Assembly: GCA_032164245.1 (NCBI GenBank)
Contig: JAVMKO010000010.1
Span: forward strand, 42,988,848 to 43,052,847
Reading direction: 5' to 3'
Length of the DNA stretch: 64,000 nt
Origin: Sternotherus odoratus
Lineage: Eukaryota > Chordata > Testudines > Kinosternidae
A program made the translations under genes and the position numbers. Shown here piece by piece: positions 1 to 11,600 of this stretch. The notes beneath the pieces are model-generated. The model saw nothing but the letters and a program-made list of their open reading frames with translations, searched no databases and had not been told where the DNA came from. Position 1 is the first letter of the stretch. Each line of letters starts with the position of its first letter.

Positions 1-974
1 GCCTGGCTGGGCCCCTGGAATGGAAACGTCCCTCCAGCTGATCCCTGCCTTCTCAGCTGATTGCAGACACCTGTGATCTGACTGGGGCGGGAGAGGTGCC
101 AGCCCAGCCCCAGGAGCTTTGCCAGGGGCTCTGGCTGCGGCAGGCTTAGCCCCTGTGCTGTATCCTGCCCTATGGGGCAAGGAGTGTTTTGTGGACTGGC
201 CCTACCCCACGCATTAGCCCTTTTCATGCTTTCTGTCTCCAGGAAGAAGAGCAAAATGGTTGGCTAAGCATACAGGCGTACACAGCCTGCCACTGCCAAC
301 AGGGAGTGCCCTCCACCTAAGTCAACACCAAAAACCCTGTTCCCCATGGGCTGCAGAGAGACGAAGCAGCTCCAGAGACCAGAGAGCTGGATTTCTCAGC
401 TATCCCAGCCACCCGCTGCCAAGTCAAGGGGGCGGGCATGTTGATGGGCACGGAACATGCCAAGTGCTCATCAGCAACCATTCTGGAAGTGATGTTAAAC
501 CTTGTGCTTCAGGGTTTGAGCCAACTGCCTGCTCTTAAGTACCAGGATGAGGCAAATTATCCTACATCGGCTACTGCGGGGTTCTTGCCTCAGCAGCTGA
601 ACCTCCAGCGCTGGCCACTGTAAAATAGGACACTGGGCAGGAAGGACCTTTGCTCTTATCCTGCCTTGCCATGTCCAAGTCATCTGACAGCCATGCACCT
701 GCAGCCACTACAGAGGGGCAGAGACCACGAGGGAGTGGGACAGATCCCCGTGGTCCAGCAAGAGATCAGGGGTTTATCCGTGGATGCAGACACAAAATGG
801 GAGAGGAGACTTTGGCTCTACAATGAGAGGCGAGGGCACGCTAGGGATTGGGATGCAGGGGGTATATGAAGGGGATTGGGGTCCGTGATGGGACGAGGGA
901 TGACAGCCGGCACAGGGGTGTTTGTGTGAACACAAGAGAAGGTTGGCGTGGCTGGAGCGCCCTCAGCCCCTTAC
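1..974. other. CAPN15 intron (partial); no gene seen
   Basis: Intron following the exon that ends in GNC-W. No further calpain exon is recognisable on the minus strand. Short frames on both strands resemble no family, and no mobile element is recognisable. Confidence 0.7.
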
Positions 975-1183
975 CAGCAGTTTCCCAGGAGTCCCTGCAG
1001 AATGTCCGAGGGCCGGGGCGTCCGGAACACTGACCACTTGACCGACCAGTCCTTGGAGATGCTACCGTTGATTTCGTGGGGCCGCAGCCACAGCTTCACC
1101 CTCTGCTGCACGCTGTCCCCGTCAGGGAACCCCACCGCCTTGGGCCCTGGGTGAAAACTGTCATCCACAAAGTTGACCTTGTT
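975..1183 (-). CDS. CAPN15: CAPN15 second coding exon: start of the calpain protease core with catalytic Cys
   Basis: A 209-base exon encoding residues 494-562 plus two bases of codon 563. It opens with [14 protein letters not shown] and ends with [13 protein letters not shown], the conserved start of the calpain CysPc domain. The Cys of GNCW (about residue 562 counting from the ATG) is the expected nucleophile; the partner His and Asn lie in exons outside the window. The acceptor is a clear TTTGCAG just before AAC (exon base 1183). The donor is CTGCTG followed by GTAAGG (last exon base 975), so the Trp codon is split TG|G (phase 2). The upstream junction (E|NKV) is phase 0 and joins the first coding exon across 5985 bases of intron. 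The following exons, including the SOL-homology C-terminus, are beyond the left edge. The reading frame is intact. Confidence 0.95.
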
Positions 1184-1704
1184 CTGCAAACACAAGCATG
1201 CCGTCAGGGAGGAGCGGGTCTGCACAGCCCCCCACGCTCCCTTCAGAGCACCGCTGAGGGCAGAGGACTTTGCCCCTCCCCTCCGCCCCCACACTTGCTG
1301 GGAGGGTAGGACACACTGGAGGCTGAGCCCTTGAGCTGCTGCCAAGGAGGGTGGCACCTCAAATGCTCCCCCAAGGCTGGCGTTCAGAGTAAGGTGCCGG
1401 GAGACTAAGTGGAGAGGGCACAGCAGCATTAGACCTCAGCAGGCTTTTCCCAGGGCTGCAGCTGAGCGGAGCACCTCCGAGAGCATGCAGGAAGCAGGTC
1501 CCTGCAGCTCCCCCTGCAGGAAGCTGAGCCAGGCTGAAGGGCCCATCCTGCTATTCCACATGGGTCAGGGGCTATCTTCCAAAGGGCAAAAATTTGCCCT
1601 CGCACGCCTCTTCATATCCGATCCCCAAGGAACGTGCAGCCCCATGAATACATGGGAATCACAGCTGCTTTCCACCCTCCTGAGAGCAAGGCCGGTCTCG
1701 GGGC

Positions 1705-1925
1705 TAAGGAAGGAGGAGACCTGGGGTCAATTCCCCGCTCTGCTAGACTCCCTGTGTGACAGTGGGCTGGTCGATCCGTCTGTGGCTGTGGAGTGGGGCC
1801 GATCCCCCTGCCTTCCTCACCCGTGTCCATCTTGGCGAGTTCGGTTGGGCGGTTTTGGGGGCAGGGCCTGTCTCTCCCTGTGTGCCGCACACTGGGGTTT
1901 CAAGAAGATAAGAATAGCAGCGAAC
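1705..1925 (+). repeat. MIR-like CORE-SINE remnant
   Basis: Reads like a decayed MIR: a tract resembling 'ggtcaattccccgctctgc' followed by a 'gtgtgacagtgggc' section and 'aagataagaatagcag', in the order of the SINE body and core. Diverged, with unclear boundaries. Confidence 0.45.
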
Positions 1926-2596
1926 CTCCGAGAACGCCTCTACCCTGATCCATGTTCTAAACGCTCCCTGCTCTGCACCATCAAGGAGCCTTTGCCAGCT
2001 GCTCCCTTGTGGGCTCTGAGTCATGGAAGCTGCAGGCCGCTCAGAAGCACTCAGCTTGAGGCGGCCAAGCGAGGGAGCAGCCATTGACAAGGACACATGC
2101 AATGGAGAGGTTAGACATCGGAGATAAAAATCAGAGGGCTGCTGCCCCAGCCCCGACCATCCAGTTCTCTTCCCATTACAGGCCCGGCCTGCTTCCACCT
2201 GTGCTGCACTCTGCGTGGTGGGGGAAACCAGACCAGGCTAAGCACTGGGAGGGTCCCCGCAGGAAGCCAGGGCACCGGTAGGAGGAGGATCTACCGGAGC
2301 TCGGGGAATGGAGCGACGCTGTGCAGGAAGAGGGCGGGGTGGAAGGATTTGTGTAGGAGATAAAAAAGGAAGTGTTTGGGGGGCTGACACGCAGGTTTAC
2401 CCTGGGAGACCCTGTGGCCAGCTAGAGAATCATTGGTGTATCCGTTGTCGTAATAACCCTAAGAGAGCAGCCCCTGGCAGAGGAGAGATGACATTTACTC
2501 AGCCTGTTTACAAACCAGGATCTTTTTAAATTAAAGAAAGATCAAATTGTTACGATAGAAAACAAATGAGATTTAAATGAGGTTCTCTATCTACTG

Positions 2597-3277
2597 CGGG
2601 GTGGGCAAACTTCTTTGCCCGAGGACCCCCTCTGGGAATAGAAATCGTATGGAAAGCCATGAAAGCTCACAAAATTGGGGTTGGGGTGGGGGAGTGCGTG
2701 AGGGCGCAGGCTCTGGGGTGGGGCTGAGGGGTTTGAGGTGCAGGAGGGTGCTCTGGGCTGGGATTGAGGGTTCAGAGGGTTGGAGGGGGATGAGGGCTGG
2801 GGAAGACGGTTGGGGGCACAGGGAGAAGCTCAGGGGTGCAGGCTCCAGGCAGTGCTTATCTCAAGCATCTCCCAGAAGCAGCAGCATGCCCCTTCGCCAC
2901 GTCCTATGCACAGGCACGGCCAGGTGGCTCTGCATGCAGCCCCATCCACAAGCACCGCCCCTGCAGCTCCCATTGGCTGCAGTTCCCAGCCAATGGGGGG
3001 AGCTGCATGGGTAGTGCTTGGAGCAGGGGCGGCAGGCAGAGCTGAGGCCCCTGGGTGTTCCTACAGGTAGTAGTCAGAGAGTTGGGGCATGCTTCTGGGA
3101 GCCATGTGGCACAGCTCCCAACCCTGCTGGAGCGCCACAGGGGTGCCATGCCACTGCTTCCAGGAGCCGCAAGGAGCGGGCAAGCCCCAGACCCTGCTCT
3201 CCAGTGGGAGCTCGAGGACAGGGTTCAAATGGCTGGTGGACTGGATCTGGCCTGCGGGCCGTAGTTTCCCACCTCTG
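2597..3277. mobile_element. Non-autonomous hAT element, old copy
   Basis: Ends resemble the family termini: the left has GGGGTGGGCAAAC and the right has GGCCGTAGTTTCCCACCTCTG. The interior is G-rich and then GC-rich with 'cccattggctgcagttccc'. The flanking 8-mers atctactg (2589-2596) and atctatgg (3278-3285) match at 6 of 8 bases, a decayed target duplication. No transposase frame. It lies in a CAPN15 intron. Confidence 0.75.
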
Positions 3278-3589
3278 ATCTATGGGGCTAGCTCTTTTGG
3301 CTCCTGTTCCAGTCTGAAATCACTGTGGGAGTTGGGGGGTTGCACATTTTTTAAAATTAGTGTTTCCTAGTTGTTCACAAACTTCCTGATTTTGCAGAGG
3401 GTTTCTCCCTACTAACAAGTTTCACACTTACAATATTCGTCTGTATCAAACAAGAGACGTCCCAGGGCCTTCTTAAGTCTTCTCTGGGGAGCTCCCCACA
3501 CACTCAGAGACTAAATTCATGAGAAAATAGCCTGTGCTCTATTTGCAACCAGCAAATTTTCTGATATACTGTACGTACAAAGGTGGGTC

Positions 3590-3740
3590 TGTGTCAGTCT
3601 CCCCGCTGGACGACAGGGATGGGGGGAAACTGAGGCACAGGTCAGTAGCAATGAGTGTGTCAGAGCCAGGAACAGAACCTTGTTCTCCTGACTCTCATTC
3701 TAGCACCCTCATCACCGGACCAAGAGTGATACCATTGGGA
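3590..3740 (-). repeat. MIR-like CORE-SINE remnant
   Basis: Contains 'gggggaaactgaggcac' followed by 'gtcagagccaggaacagaac' and 'tctcattctagcaccctcatc', the antisense order of a MIR body. Confidence 0.6.
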
Positions 3741-4534
3741 CTGGAGTAGTTACCATCTGTCGGTCGCGTGGGCTCCCTGTTACCACCCGTTTTCTTCGTG
3801 CTCGCTGAGGCTTCCCACCCAGCTGCCTTTCTGGATGCGATGCTCGATCTGGTCTAGAGCATCAGGACCAGCTCCTAACAGCAGCAGTGGCACAGACAGC
3901 TGCCCAAGTACATACCAAGGGTTGGGCAGGAGGGCACTCGAGCAGAGCTGGAGTATGTACGTCAGCCCACTCTAGGAATTACACCTCCCAGCTGCTGTGT
4001 CCACACACCCTGAACATGATCATGGGCATGTCATCCCGACTCTGTTTCTCAGTCTCCCCCTCTGTTCAACAGTTTACTTGATTACCAGAGGGGAGGGCGT
4101 GAGGATTCGGCCACATGGCTATTCTCCAGTGGTGGAAACTGTCACCACTTCCCTGACTTTGATGGAGCTCTGACAATTTGCATCAGCGGAGCATCTGCCT
4201 CAGTGTCTGTGCGTTGCTTTAAAACAGAACGTGCTCTATTAGTGCCAGGTGTTACCACTAGAAAGGAAGGGACGGATGCAGGATCAGGGGATCCAGACAG
4301 CATAAGGTAGAGAGAGAAATGAGAAGGGGAAACAACATCAGGCAAAGAGACAAAAGAAATGGGAGAACCTCAACGAGTGGGCAGGGCAGAAATAAGACTG
4401 GAGGTGGGTAGATTATTCCATTCTGGACACAGAAGGATGAGGCTAAAAATGAATCAAGCCAGGGCTGTGTTGGTTAATACACAGACACAGGGAGAAACAT
4501 TTTGAAATGCACGAGCAAAACAGACGAGAGCAGA

Positions 4535-4765
4535 ACGCCATCAGCAGTGAATTCAAGCAGAACTTCCTCGCTCAGAGGGCTACTAACATACGGAATAAAC
4601 CACCGGAGGAGACGGCTGATGCAAATAGCATCAATGGGCTTTAAGAGGTTACTCCATATACGTGGGATGCTTGGGGCTAGTCCAAATGGGGACTGCCACA
4701 CCAGAACAGAGCAATGGTCCATCCAGTCCGGACTCCAGCAACAGTCTGTACAAAACAGAGCCATG
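4535..4765 (+). repeat. CR1-like LINE 3' region fragment
   Basis: The string around 'cagagggctactaacatacggaataaaccaccggaggag' (4577 onward), followed by 'gatgcaaatagcatcaatgggctttaagagg', matches my memory of turtle CR1 3' segments. The part after about 4700 resembles the other end of the family and may be a second fragment. Confidence 0.45.
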
Positions 4766-5559
4766 GCTTTAAGACCATCAAACACAGCAGCAGATCAAAC
4801 TCTTTAACCTCCTCTTACATTCAGGCACAGGGTGGGAATGAACTCAGTCAGGCGGAATCTCTCATGCTGTTACGATGGGAGCACAGATCAAGAGCTAGCA
4901 CATGAGAGGAGAGGAACAGGAAAGAGTGGGGAGAATTTGGAGAGGATGAGGGGTTTACTGCTTTGTTAATTATCCATCATGGTATTTCTTTCAGGTCCCA
5001 AGACCCTGTTAAGCGTCTCCCGCCAACCTGTTGCAGGAATTCTAATCAGGTGGGCTGATCTAGCTGCGAGCTTTAGGGGTAACCCCTTCACAGCTTGCCA
5101 GAGGGAGTTCGCTGTGCCTCTGGTGAGCCTCAGGGCACTGGGCTAGACCCCTCTGTCTAATCAGGCTTGGATTAGCCATCTGGGAATGAATTATTTTCTA
5201 CCTGACTGTTCTAGGCCCTGATTCAGCAACACACTTAATTTGCCAGTAGCCCCAGTGACTCCAAATTCACTTGCTTAAAAGTTAGCCACATGTGTAAATA
5301 CCTTCCTGAGTCAGGGCCTTATGGATGAAAAGGTGCTCGTTGCCTTGGCAAAGATGGACACCGATAATAATAAATGTAGGCCATAATTTTCTACTGCCTC
5401 GTATTCAGAGTCAGCATTCCGATGGTCAATAATCTTCAGTGGGGAGCTGTAGGGGGAAAACCCCAGCAGGGCTGAGTGAGGATGGAGCTGAATTCCTCAC
5501 CGGCAAAAGAGAGCTATGGTACCTGGGTTCCACCCACAATAAAAGCTACAATGGCTAGA

Positions 5560-5740
5560 TCTTCTAAAGCACTTTAAATAAGTAGATCTCAAAGTGCTTT
5601 ACAAAGGTCAGTATCATTATCCCATTTTACAGATGGGAAAACTGAGGCACCGGTTGGGAAAGTGACTTGCCCAAGGTCACCCAGAAAACCAGTGGCAGAG
5701 CCAGGAGTAACTCTCATGTTTCCCAAGTCCCAGTCCATGG
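5560..5740 (-). repeat. MIR (amniote type)
   Basis: The best MIR in the window: 'cattttacagatgggaaaac', 'tgaggcac', 'gtgacttgcccaaggtcac' and 'agtggcagagccagga' in antisense order, plus 'aaagtgctttacaaaggtca' at the tail side. It abuts the hAT insertion at 5749. Confidence 0.8.
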
Positions 5741-5748
5741 TTCTTGCC

Positions 5749-6209
5749 CAGGGGTAGGCAAACTACAGCCCACAGGCCACAACCGGACCACAGGATTGTC
5801 CTGCCCAGCCCCTGCTGTTCCCCCTCTCCTCCAGCGTGCCCCACCGTTGGTGCAATGCTCTGGGTGGAGGGACTGCGAGCACCTGGGGCGGGGCAGCTGC
5901 AAAACCGTGGCCTGCCCCAGTACTCTGTGCTGCGTGGTGGTGGTGGGGGATTGGATACAGGCTAGAAGGGCTGTCAGGAAGGAGAGGGGGTGTTTGGATG
6001 GGGCAGCAGGGGGTCCACGGCGGTCAGGGGGAGTGGATGGCAAGGGTCCTGGGGGGCTGTCAGGGGGTGAGAAGCAGGGGGGGTCGGACAGGGGTCGGGG
6101 GCCGTGTCACGCCTGGCTGTTTGGGGAGGCACAGCCTCCCCTAACCGGCCCTCCATACAATTTTGGAAATGCAATGCAGCCCTCAGGCCAAAAAGTTTCC
6201 CCACCCCTG
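5749..6209. mobile_element. Non-autonomous hAT element with perfect 8-bp target duplication
   Basis: A 461-base element. The left end CAGGGGTAGGCAAACTAC and the right end GTTTCCCCACCCCTG are imperfect inverted terminal repeats. The 8-mer ttcttgcc occurs immediately on both sides (5741-5748 and 6210-6217). The interior is G-rich with no intact frame. It inserted at the edge of a MIR inside a CAPN15 intron. Confidence 0.92.
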
Positions 6210-7168
6210 TTCTTGCCGCTAGATAACTGCCTCCCACTAGCCCAGAACAGCTGGCTGCTTTCTCTATAAGGTGCACCTCCATTACAGTGAAGAAAGCAGG
6301 AGAGATTAGAGATTAATTTAGTAAAAGCAATGAATGAAGCTTGCCATGAAAGCAAATCATTGCAGTGTGGCCAACCCTTATGGCAAATCTCATGTTTGCT
6401 TTTTTCCTTAAAGCCCTAAAACCTGGGAGTCACATGAATACAACAGAATTGCAGCTTTCATTTAAAAACAAAAACCAATGAAGAAGTGCCTAGCCTTCCT
6501 GGATGCAGACAGAAGTTTAAGAATGTGAACCCTAAAGATTAAAAAGCCGGAAAGCAAATAAGAGCTCTGAATGAATGATTTTTAAACCCTCATGTTTTTT
6601 AAGTCAATATAATGACTTTTTAGGCCCCCAGTCACAGATTTTAAAATTCTTGGGGCTGGCAATGGTGGTATTATTGCTATCAGTCTGCATGCACCTTTTG
6701 TCTCTTGTTTTATTCTTGGATAATAAGTTCTCTGGGGAAAGAACCATTTTTGTTCTGTTTGTACATAACCTAGCACAATGGGGTCCTGGTCTACAGCTGA
6801 GTCTCCCAGGCAGTTCCAGAATACAAACAATAAATAATAATGTTCGTTTAAAACATTGTTAGGTTTCAGAGTGAACATGAATTGAGTAGAACTGGGCAGT
6901 ACACACATCTCAGAACTATTGTTTTGGGCTCTCTGCAGACTCAGGCAGACAGCACTCTGTGAAAGAATCCTCTGCAACCATAAGGGCTAGAAATTTAAAG
7001 GAAGGGTTAAATTGAGCAGAACCTCCAGGGCTTGCCAGAGAGATGCCAGGCACGACAGCCCAGAACCAGCTCGTTCCCCCCACATGCTACGCAGAGTGGC
7101 CAGAGGAGCACGAGCACAGAGGGCAGAGTAAGGCTGTGGGGTACTCGGGAGCCTGGCCAAGCACTCAC

Positions 7169-8647
7169 CTCCTGGCAGAAGCTTACAATGTTTTCCCACA
7201 GGGCCTTGGCCTCCCCCTCATCCGTCTGCCGCCGCTTCTCCGCATCCATGCTCTCCCGCCTCTTGAGCGGCTTGGCCCCCTTACGCTGCGTCATGTACAG
7301 CTGCGGGGTGTGGCAGGCCGCACAGTGCTTGGCCTTGAGTTCGTTGAGCAGGGTACAAGCGGGGCAGGACCACTGGCTCAGGCTGTCCTGGCCCAAAGGC
7401 GGCTGGGAAGGGAAGAGGCGGGCCATTTTCCGGGCCGAGGGGGCCTTGCTGCTGCAAGAGGCGCAGCCCCCTTTGTCGGAGCCGCAGTCAGCACACTTGG
7501 GGGCCGGCTCGCCCTGCGCCCCGTGCTCCTGGAAGCCGTGCAGTTTGGAGCACCCGCAGGCCTTGCACTTCTGCGCCAGGGTGGGGTTTTTTAGGGTGCA
7601 CTTGGAACAGGCCCAGGTGGTGAAGTCGGGGCTAGAAGGGCTGCAGGGGGTGAAGCGCACCGAGTCCCCCGCCAGGTCAATGGTGTCACTGCCTTTCAGA
7701 GCACTGCAGGTCTCGCACTTGCTTGTCCCAGCCACGTTGAGCAGGGCACAGGTGCTGCACTGCCAGTGGGATGGGCTGACCTCCATCTCCTCCTCCAGCA
7801 CACTCAGTCGCTTGTTGGACAGCAGCTCCTGGAAGCGGGCAGCCGGGGGTGCCCTGGTCTGGCCCTGTGGAGACCCCTTCTGCCCGGACGTGGGCTGAGA
7901 GGCGTCAGGCACCTGTGGCTGCAGCTGGGGTGGCACCTCCCGGCGGCTCCTGGGCACAGGGTTGTTCTGGAGGCCAGGGGAGAAGGGGCTGAAGGTTGGC
8001 ATCTTCTGAACGTCCTGCTCCATGACCGCCGGGCTCTGGCTGGCAACGGGGTCACTGTCCAGGGTTTCTATGGCAACGCTGGGCTGCGCGGGAGCTGGGG
8101 CCACATGGAACCCGGCTGGGGCAATGACTTCGGGAACCACTAGCGCCTCTGGGGGGATCTTGGGTAGAGAGAGCTTGCGTGGCCCCCCACAGGCGGAGCA
8201 GGAGGTGGCCACGGGGGTGTTGTGCAGGGTGCAACGCTGGCAGGCCCAGCCATCCTCCACCTCCACCTCGTTGGGGCTCTTCCCCCCAGACTCCTCGCTG
8301 TTGCTCTCCGCCTTGTGAGCCTCCTCGGTAGCGGTCCCCTTGGGCTCCACCAGGACGGTGGGCTTGGGCAGGACGCTGGGCTTGGGCAGGACGCCATTAA
8401 GGGTGAGCAGCGGGGAGCCGCCAGGCCCAGGCTCTGGCGTGAAGCCGCACACCTCACAGGCCTCCTTGCCCAGGAAATTCCTAAAGGTGCAGCGGGCACA
8501 CGGCCATTTCTGCTCCTCCAAGCTGAGCCGCAGGATGTGGTTGAGGTCTGGCTTCTGGCGGGGGGCCTCGCAGATGGAGCACTGGCGCTGGCCCACAGGG
8601 TTCAGGAAGGTGCAGCGGGCGCAGGACCACTCCCGCACGGCAGCCAT
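7169..8647 (-). CDS. CAPN15: CAPN15 (calpain-15) first coding exon: zinc-finger N-terminus
   Basis: Encodes residues 1-493 of calpain-15, an atypical intracellular cysteine protease of the SOL (small optic lobes) family. The start (MAAVREWSCARC) and overall domain order match vertebrate CAPN15 as I know it. Six RanBP2-type fingers (W-x-C-x2-C-x3-N-x6-C-x2-C) are visible at about residues 7-26, 48-67, 134-153, 295-314, 345-364 and 426-445; such fingers commonly bind ubiquitin or RNA. Two further CxxC pairs lie at 385-398. Linkers are Pro/Ser-rich and low in complexity. The end, ALWENIVSFCQE, leads into the protease core. The exon ends at 7169 with GAG followed by the donor GTGAGTG, phase 0; open reading past that point is intron read-through. 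The ATG at 8647 is 22 bases inside the exon and gives the family N-terminus. There is no signal peptide or membrane segment, so it is cytosolic or nuclear. Long antisense frames across this exon follow from its GC richness. Confidence 0.95.
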
Positions 8648-8672
8648 AGAACCGGGCGAGTGGGTGTGACTG
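8648..8672 (-). other. CAPN15: CAPN15 5' UTR stub and 3' splice site
   Basis: On the minus strand, a pyrimidine-rich tract (CTCCTGCTCTCTTTCAG) ends at 8670, and 22 bases of leader separate it from the ATG at 8647. This looks like a real 3' splice site, so the first coding exon is preceded by at least one non-coding exon further right. No TATA or CpG-rich promoter adjoins the ATG. Confidence 0.75.
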
Positions 8673-11600
8673 AAAGAGAGCAGGAGAAGAGACTGTTACC
8701 AACCCACAGCGCAGGGGAGGGGAACAAAGCAACACACCAGAGCCTAGAACTCTGCAAAGGAGCCTCGAACCAGATGGGCTCCTGGGTAGGGGATGGACTA
8801 GGAGCCTCTCTCTGCACTAGCCAGGGAGAACATGTGCACCCCTCTGTAGCAAACACATTTAGCCCCTGCTAGAAAGGTGCTTACGTAGACGGGACCGTGC
8901 TTACAGTACAGGAATGTACAGGAGTCTAGCATACTAGAGACTGGTTTCTCTGGCACTGACAGCCCATCTCTCCAAACGCACAGCACCAAGCTGGCTTCCT
9001 ACCAGCTGACTTGAGGAGCAGCAGAAAGGCAGCAATCCAATGCTGTGCAATACCTGCGGTCCTTCCCCGGACTGAGGAACACCCCACGCCCCAAGGGAAT
9101 GCTGGGCTCTCAGTGGATCCATCAAAGACCTGGATGGGATCCCACTTTCTTCCCTTCCCTCTGAGATTTCACGTGTAAGCAGAACCTTCACAGCCAGTTC
9201 TCTGAGTAATCACACGGCACCGGGCAACACAACACAGATTCCATCGCACTCTGGACTCTACCCCACAGGAGCAGTGCTTTGGCCCAGAACTGCAGAGAAT
9301 TGCATGGGCACATCTTAGAGCACAGGCTGAGAAGTATGTTAATACCACACCTCCAAGCGGCTTTTCTAAAGCAACTTTCTCCAGCTTACTCTTGATTAGT
9401 TTAAACTGCACCTGTGTCCATTCACCTTAGGTGAATATCTGGATTACTTACAGACAGACACAGTGACATGCAACAGAAGACCCTGTCGGAAGACAAATAT
9501 GCAAAGGAAGAAAAGACACTCTAGTTAAAAAACGAGGGTTTTAAAAGAAAAATGTTCTTACCTGGGTAACTCATTATAACATAGCTTATTAACCTTCAAC
9601 ACACTTTAAAAATGTAATCTACATCTCACCCTGAATGGTGAGAATTTGCTTTGTTTTCACTACATAGCTGTGGCACTAGCCAGTTTCACTTTTGGTCCCA
9701 GACTCTTTCTAGTAGCACAGGGAAACGTGCTACAAAGTTTGCAATGTAACACTGCAAGGGAAGCTTTCAATCAGCCGTGTCCAATAGAAATTCGCTGCTA
9801 GCCACACTTGTGGTTTTGAATTTTTCTCATTAGCCACATTATAAAAAGTCACATGCATTAGACACAAGTCAACAGCCTATCAGCCACATGTGGCTAGTGG
9901 CGAACGTATTGGACGCCGCTGCAAAGTTTAAATCCTAACCAGGCAAAAAAACCCAAACCCAAACCACTTTTCACTGAAAAAGGAAACAAAATCACGGACA
10001 CACTGCCAGTGATCACACATTTTGTCAGATCTTTTAGTACAGAAACATTTGGTAAAACGTTGAGCCTATGCAAAGCTGGCTGTTCCCTCAATGCTGGGGA
10101 AGCCTTTACTCGGAGCTATATGCTTGGAGATTAATCTCTCTGCTTTACCATCGCACTAGTAGTGTTGAGAAACACTCAGTCTTCTGTAGCAGGGGTGCAG
10201 GGTCAGATGTATCCCCACCAGAGTAGTGCCAGGAAATGCAGGGTCTGTGCCAATGCTCAGCTTTGCCCCAGAGCCTGAGCGAAGGTCGGCACATCAGGCT
10301 GAACTGGGAACTTCCTGCCTCTTTCCTCATTGACGGGAGGGATTTGAAGGTTAGAAAAATTACAGACAGAGATAAAAATCCCCATCTGTGTGGAGGGGAT
10401 GCGACCCTTGAAGCAGGCCTGTACACCTGACTGGTCAGCTGCTTCCTAACCGTGTATTAAGAGACGACACCTGGGGTAACTCTGGAAAGGGCAGGAGACA
10501 GCTGCCTGAGAAAGACACAGGAGCAGCAGAGGAGAGCTGGGACAGGGAGCCCCTGCAAAGACTGAATGGTGAAGAACATGGCTGGTGAGGACTGGCCAGA
10601 GCTGGGGATGCCCTGGCAAGTTTCTGGGGAGCTAGGAAAAAGGGGAAGAACCAGCCTCTGTAAGGGAAGCTGAGCCTGACTAATGGTGGAGGGTGGACTT
10701 GCAGGCAAGGGACCTCTGGGGGAGTGGAACACTGCAGGAAGCCCCCTTGCAACAGTCTGGAGCAGAGGGCTGAGCTCTGGCCCAAGGGGTGATCCTGCAG
10801 GGACGTCCCCTGGGCAGGCGTCCCAAGCAGGAAGAAGGCCAGAGGTGGGGTTACGGAAGGCGAGTTGCGGGAAGGAAGCGATACTGGGAGCAATGAGGCG
10901 GGTGATCTGGAGCCAAAATCAGAAAGAGGAGAGGGACAGACTGGTTAAGGGAATGGTTTCATCATGCGGGTTTTACGCGGTATTCCATGTACACTAAGCC
11001 TAGAGGCAGGCTTTGAATTGGCCATTGAGAGAGACTGAGCTCCTTGTGTGGCCGGACCATGTCGTCTATGTCGCTGGACTGGGGTCGCCCTACGACACCC
11101 AAGCCCAACGGGCCCTCAGCAAACAGCCCTGATCCTGCCATCGGGTCCATCGAGGCAGACTCCTTCCCCCACACTGGGGATCCGTGCAGAACAAGGGTCC
11201 ACCTGGGCAGGTCTGACTGCGAGATCAGGCTTGCAAAGAGAAACCCAGCAGTTCTACAGCAAAGGAAGCGACACCCCCGGACGCTAAATAGCGCCTCCTT
11301 GCAGAGCTTTGCAGCATGCTCTGAAGGCCGACAAGGTCAGGCTACTCTGGGCAACAGGGCAGGAGCAAGATCCAGACCTGAGAGCCTCTCACACTGGATG
11401 ACAGCCAGCAGCTCCCTCTCTGTCATGTCAAGGCACCTCTGGCTCCCAGCTCAAGGGTTCCTATTGATCTCGGCTGCAGCAGAACAGCCTGGGGAGTGAG
11501 GGACCTCATCCCTCAGCCAGGCAGTCTCAGAACTTGAGGAGTTAGCACAAACACCTTCAACTCGGCCCCGATATCTCCAAGTCGCCAATGGAGGCCCATC

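Larger units (their letters stand above)
1184..7168 (-). other. CAPN15: CAPN15 intron between the two visible coding exons
   Basis: A 5985-base phase-0 intron, GTGAGT donor at 7168 and TTTGCAG acceptor at 1184-1190. It contains two hAT copies, three MIR-like remnants and a LINE 3' fragment, listed separately. The remaining stretches (about 1926-2588, 3741-4530, 4770-5555 and 6218-7168) show nothing I can name; open frames there are short and lack family signatures. Confidence 0.85.

Noticed and set aside
7007..7168. Continuation of the CAPN15 frame beyond Q-E at 7169
   Set aside because: A strong GTGAGT donor and the known E|N junction of the family show this is intron read-through.
7032..7898. 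288-codon plus-strand frame and other long frames opposite the CAPN15 exon
   Set aside because: They are antisense shadows of a GC-rich coding exon, with no family signature.
9764..9929. 8-bp target duplication around the 150-base inverted-repeat element
   Set aside because: The flanks ctttcaat and caaagttt do not match.
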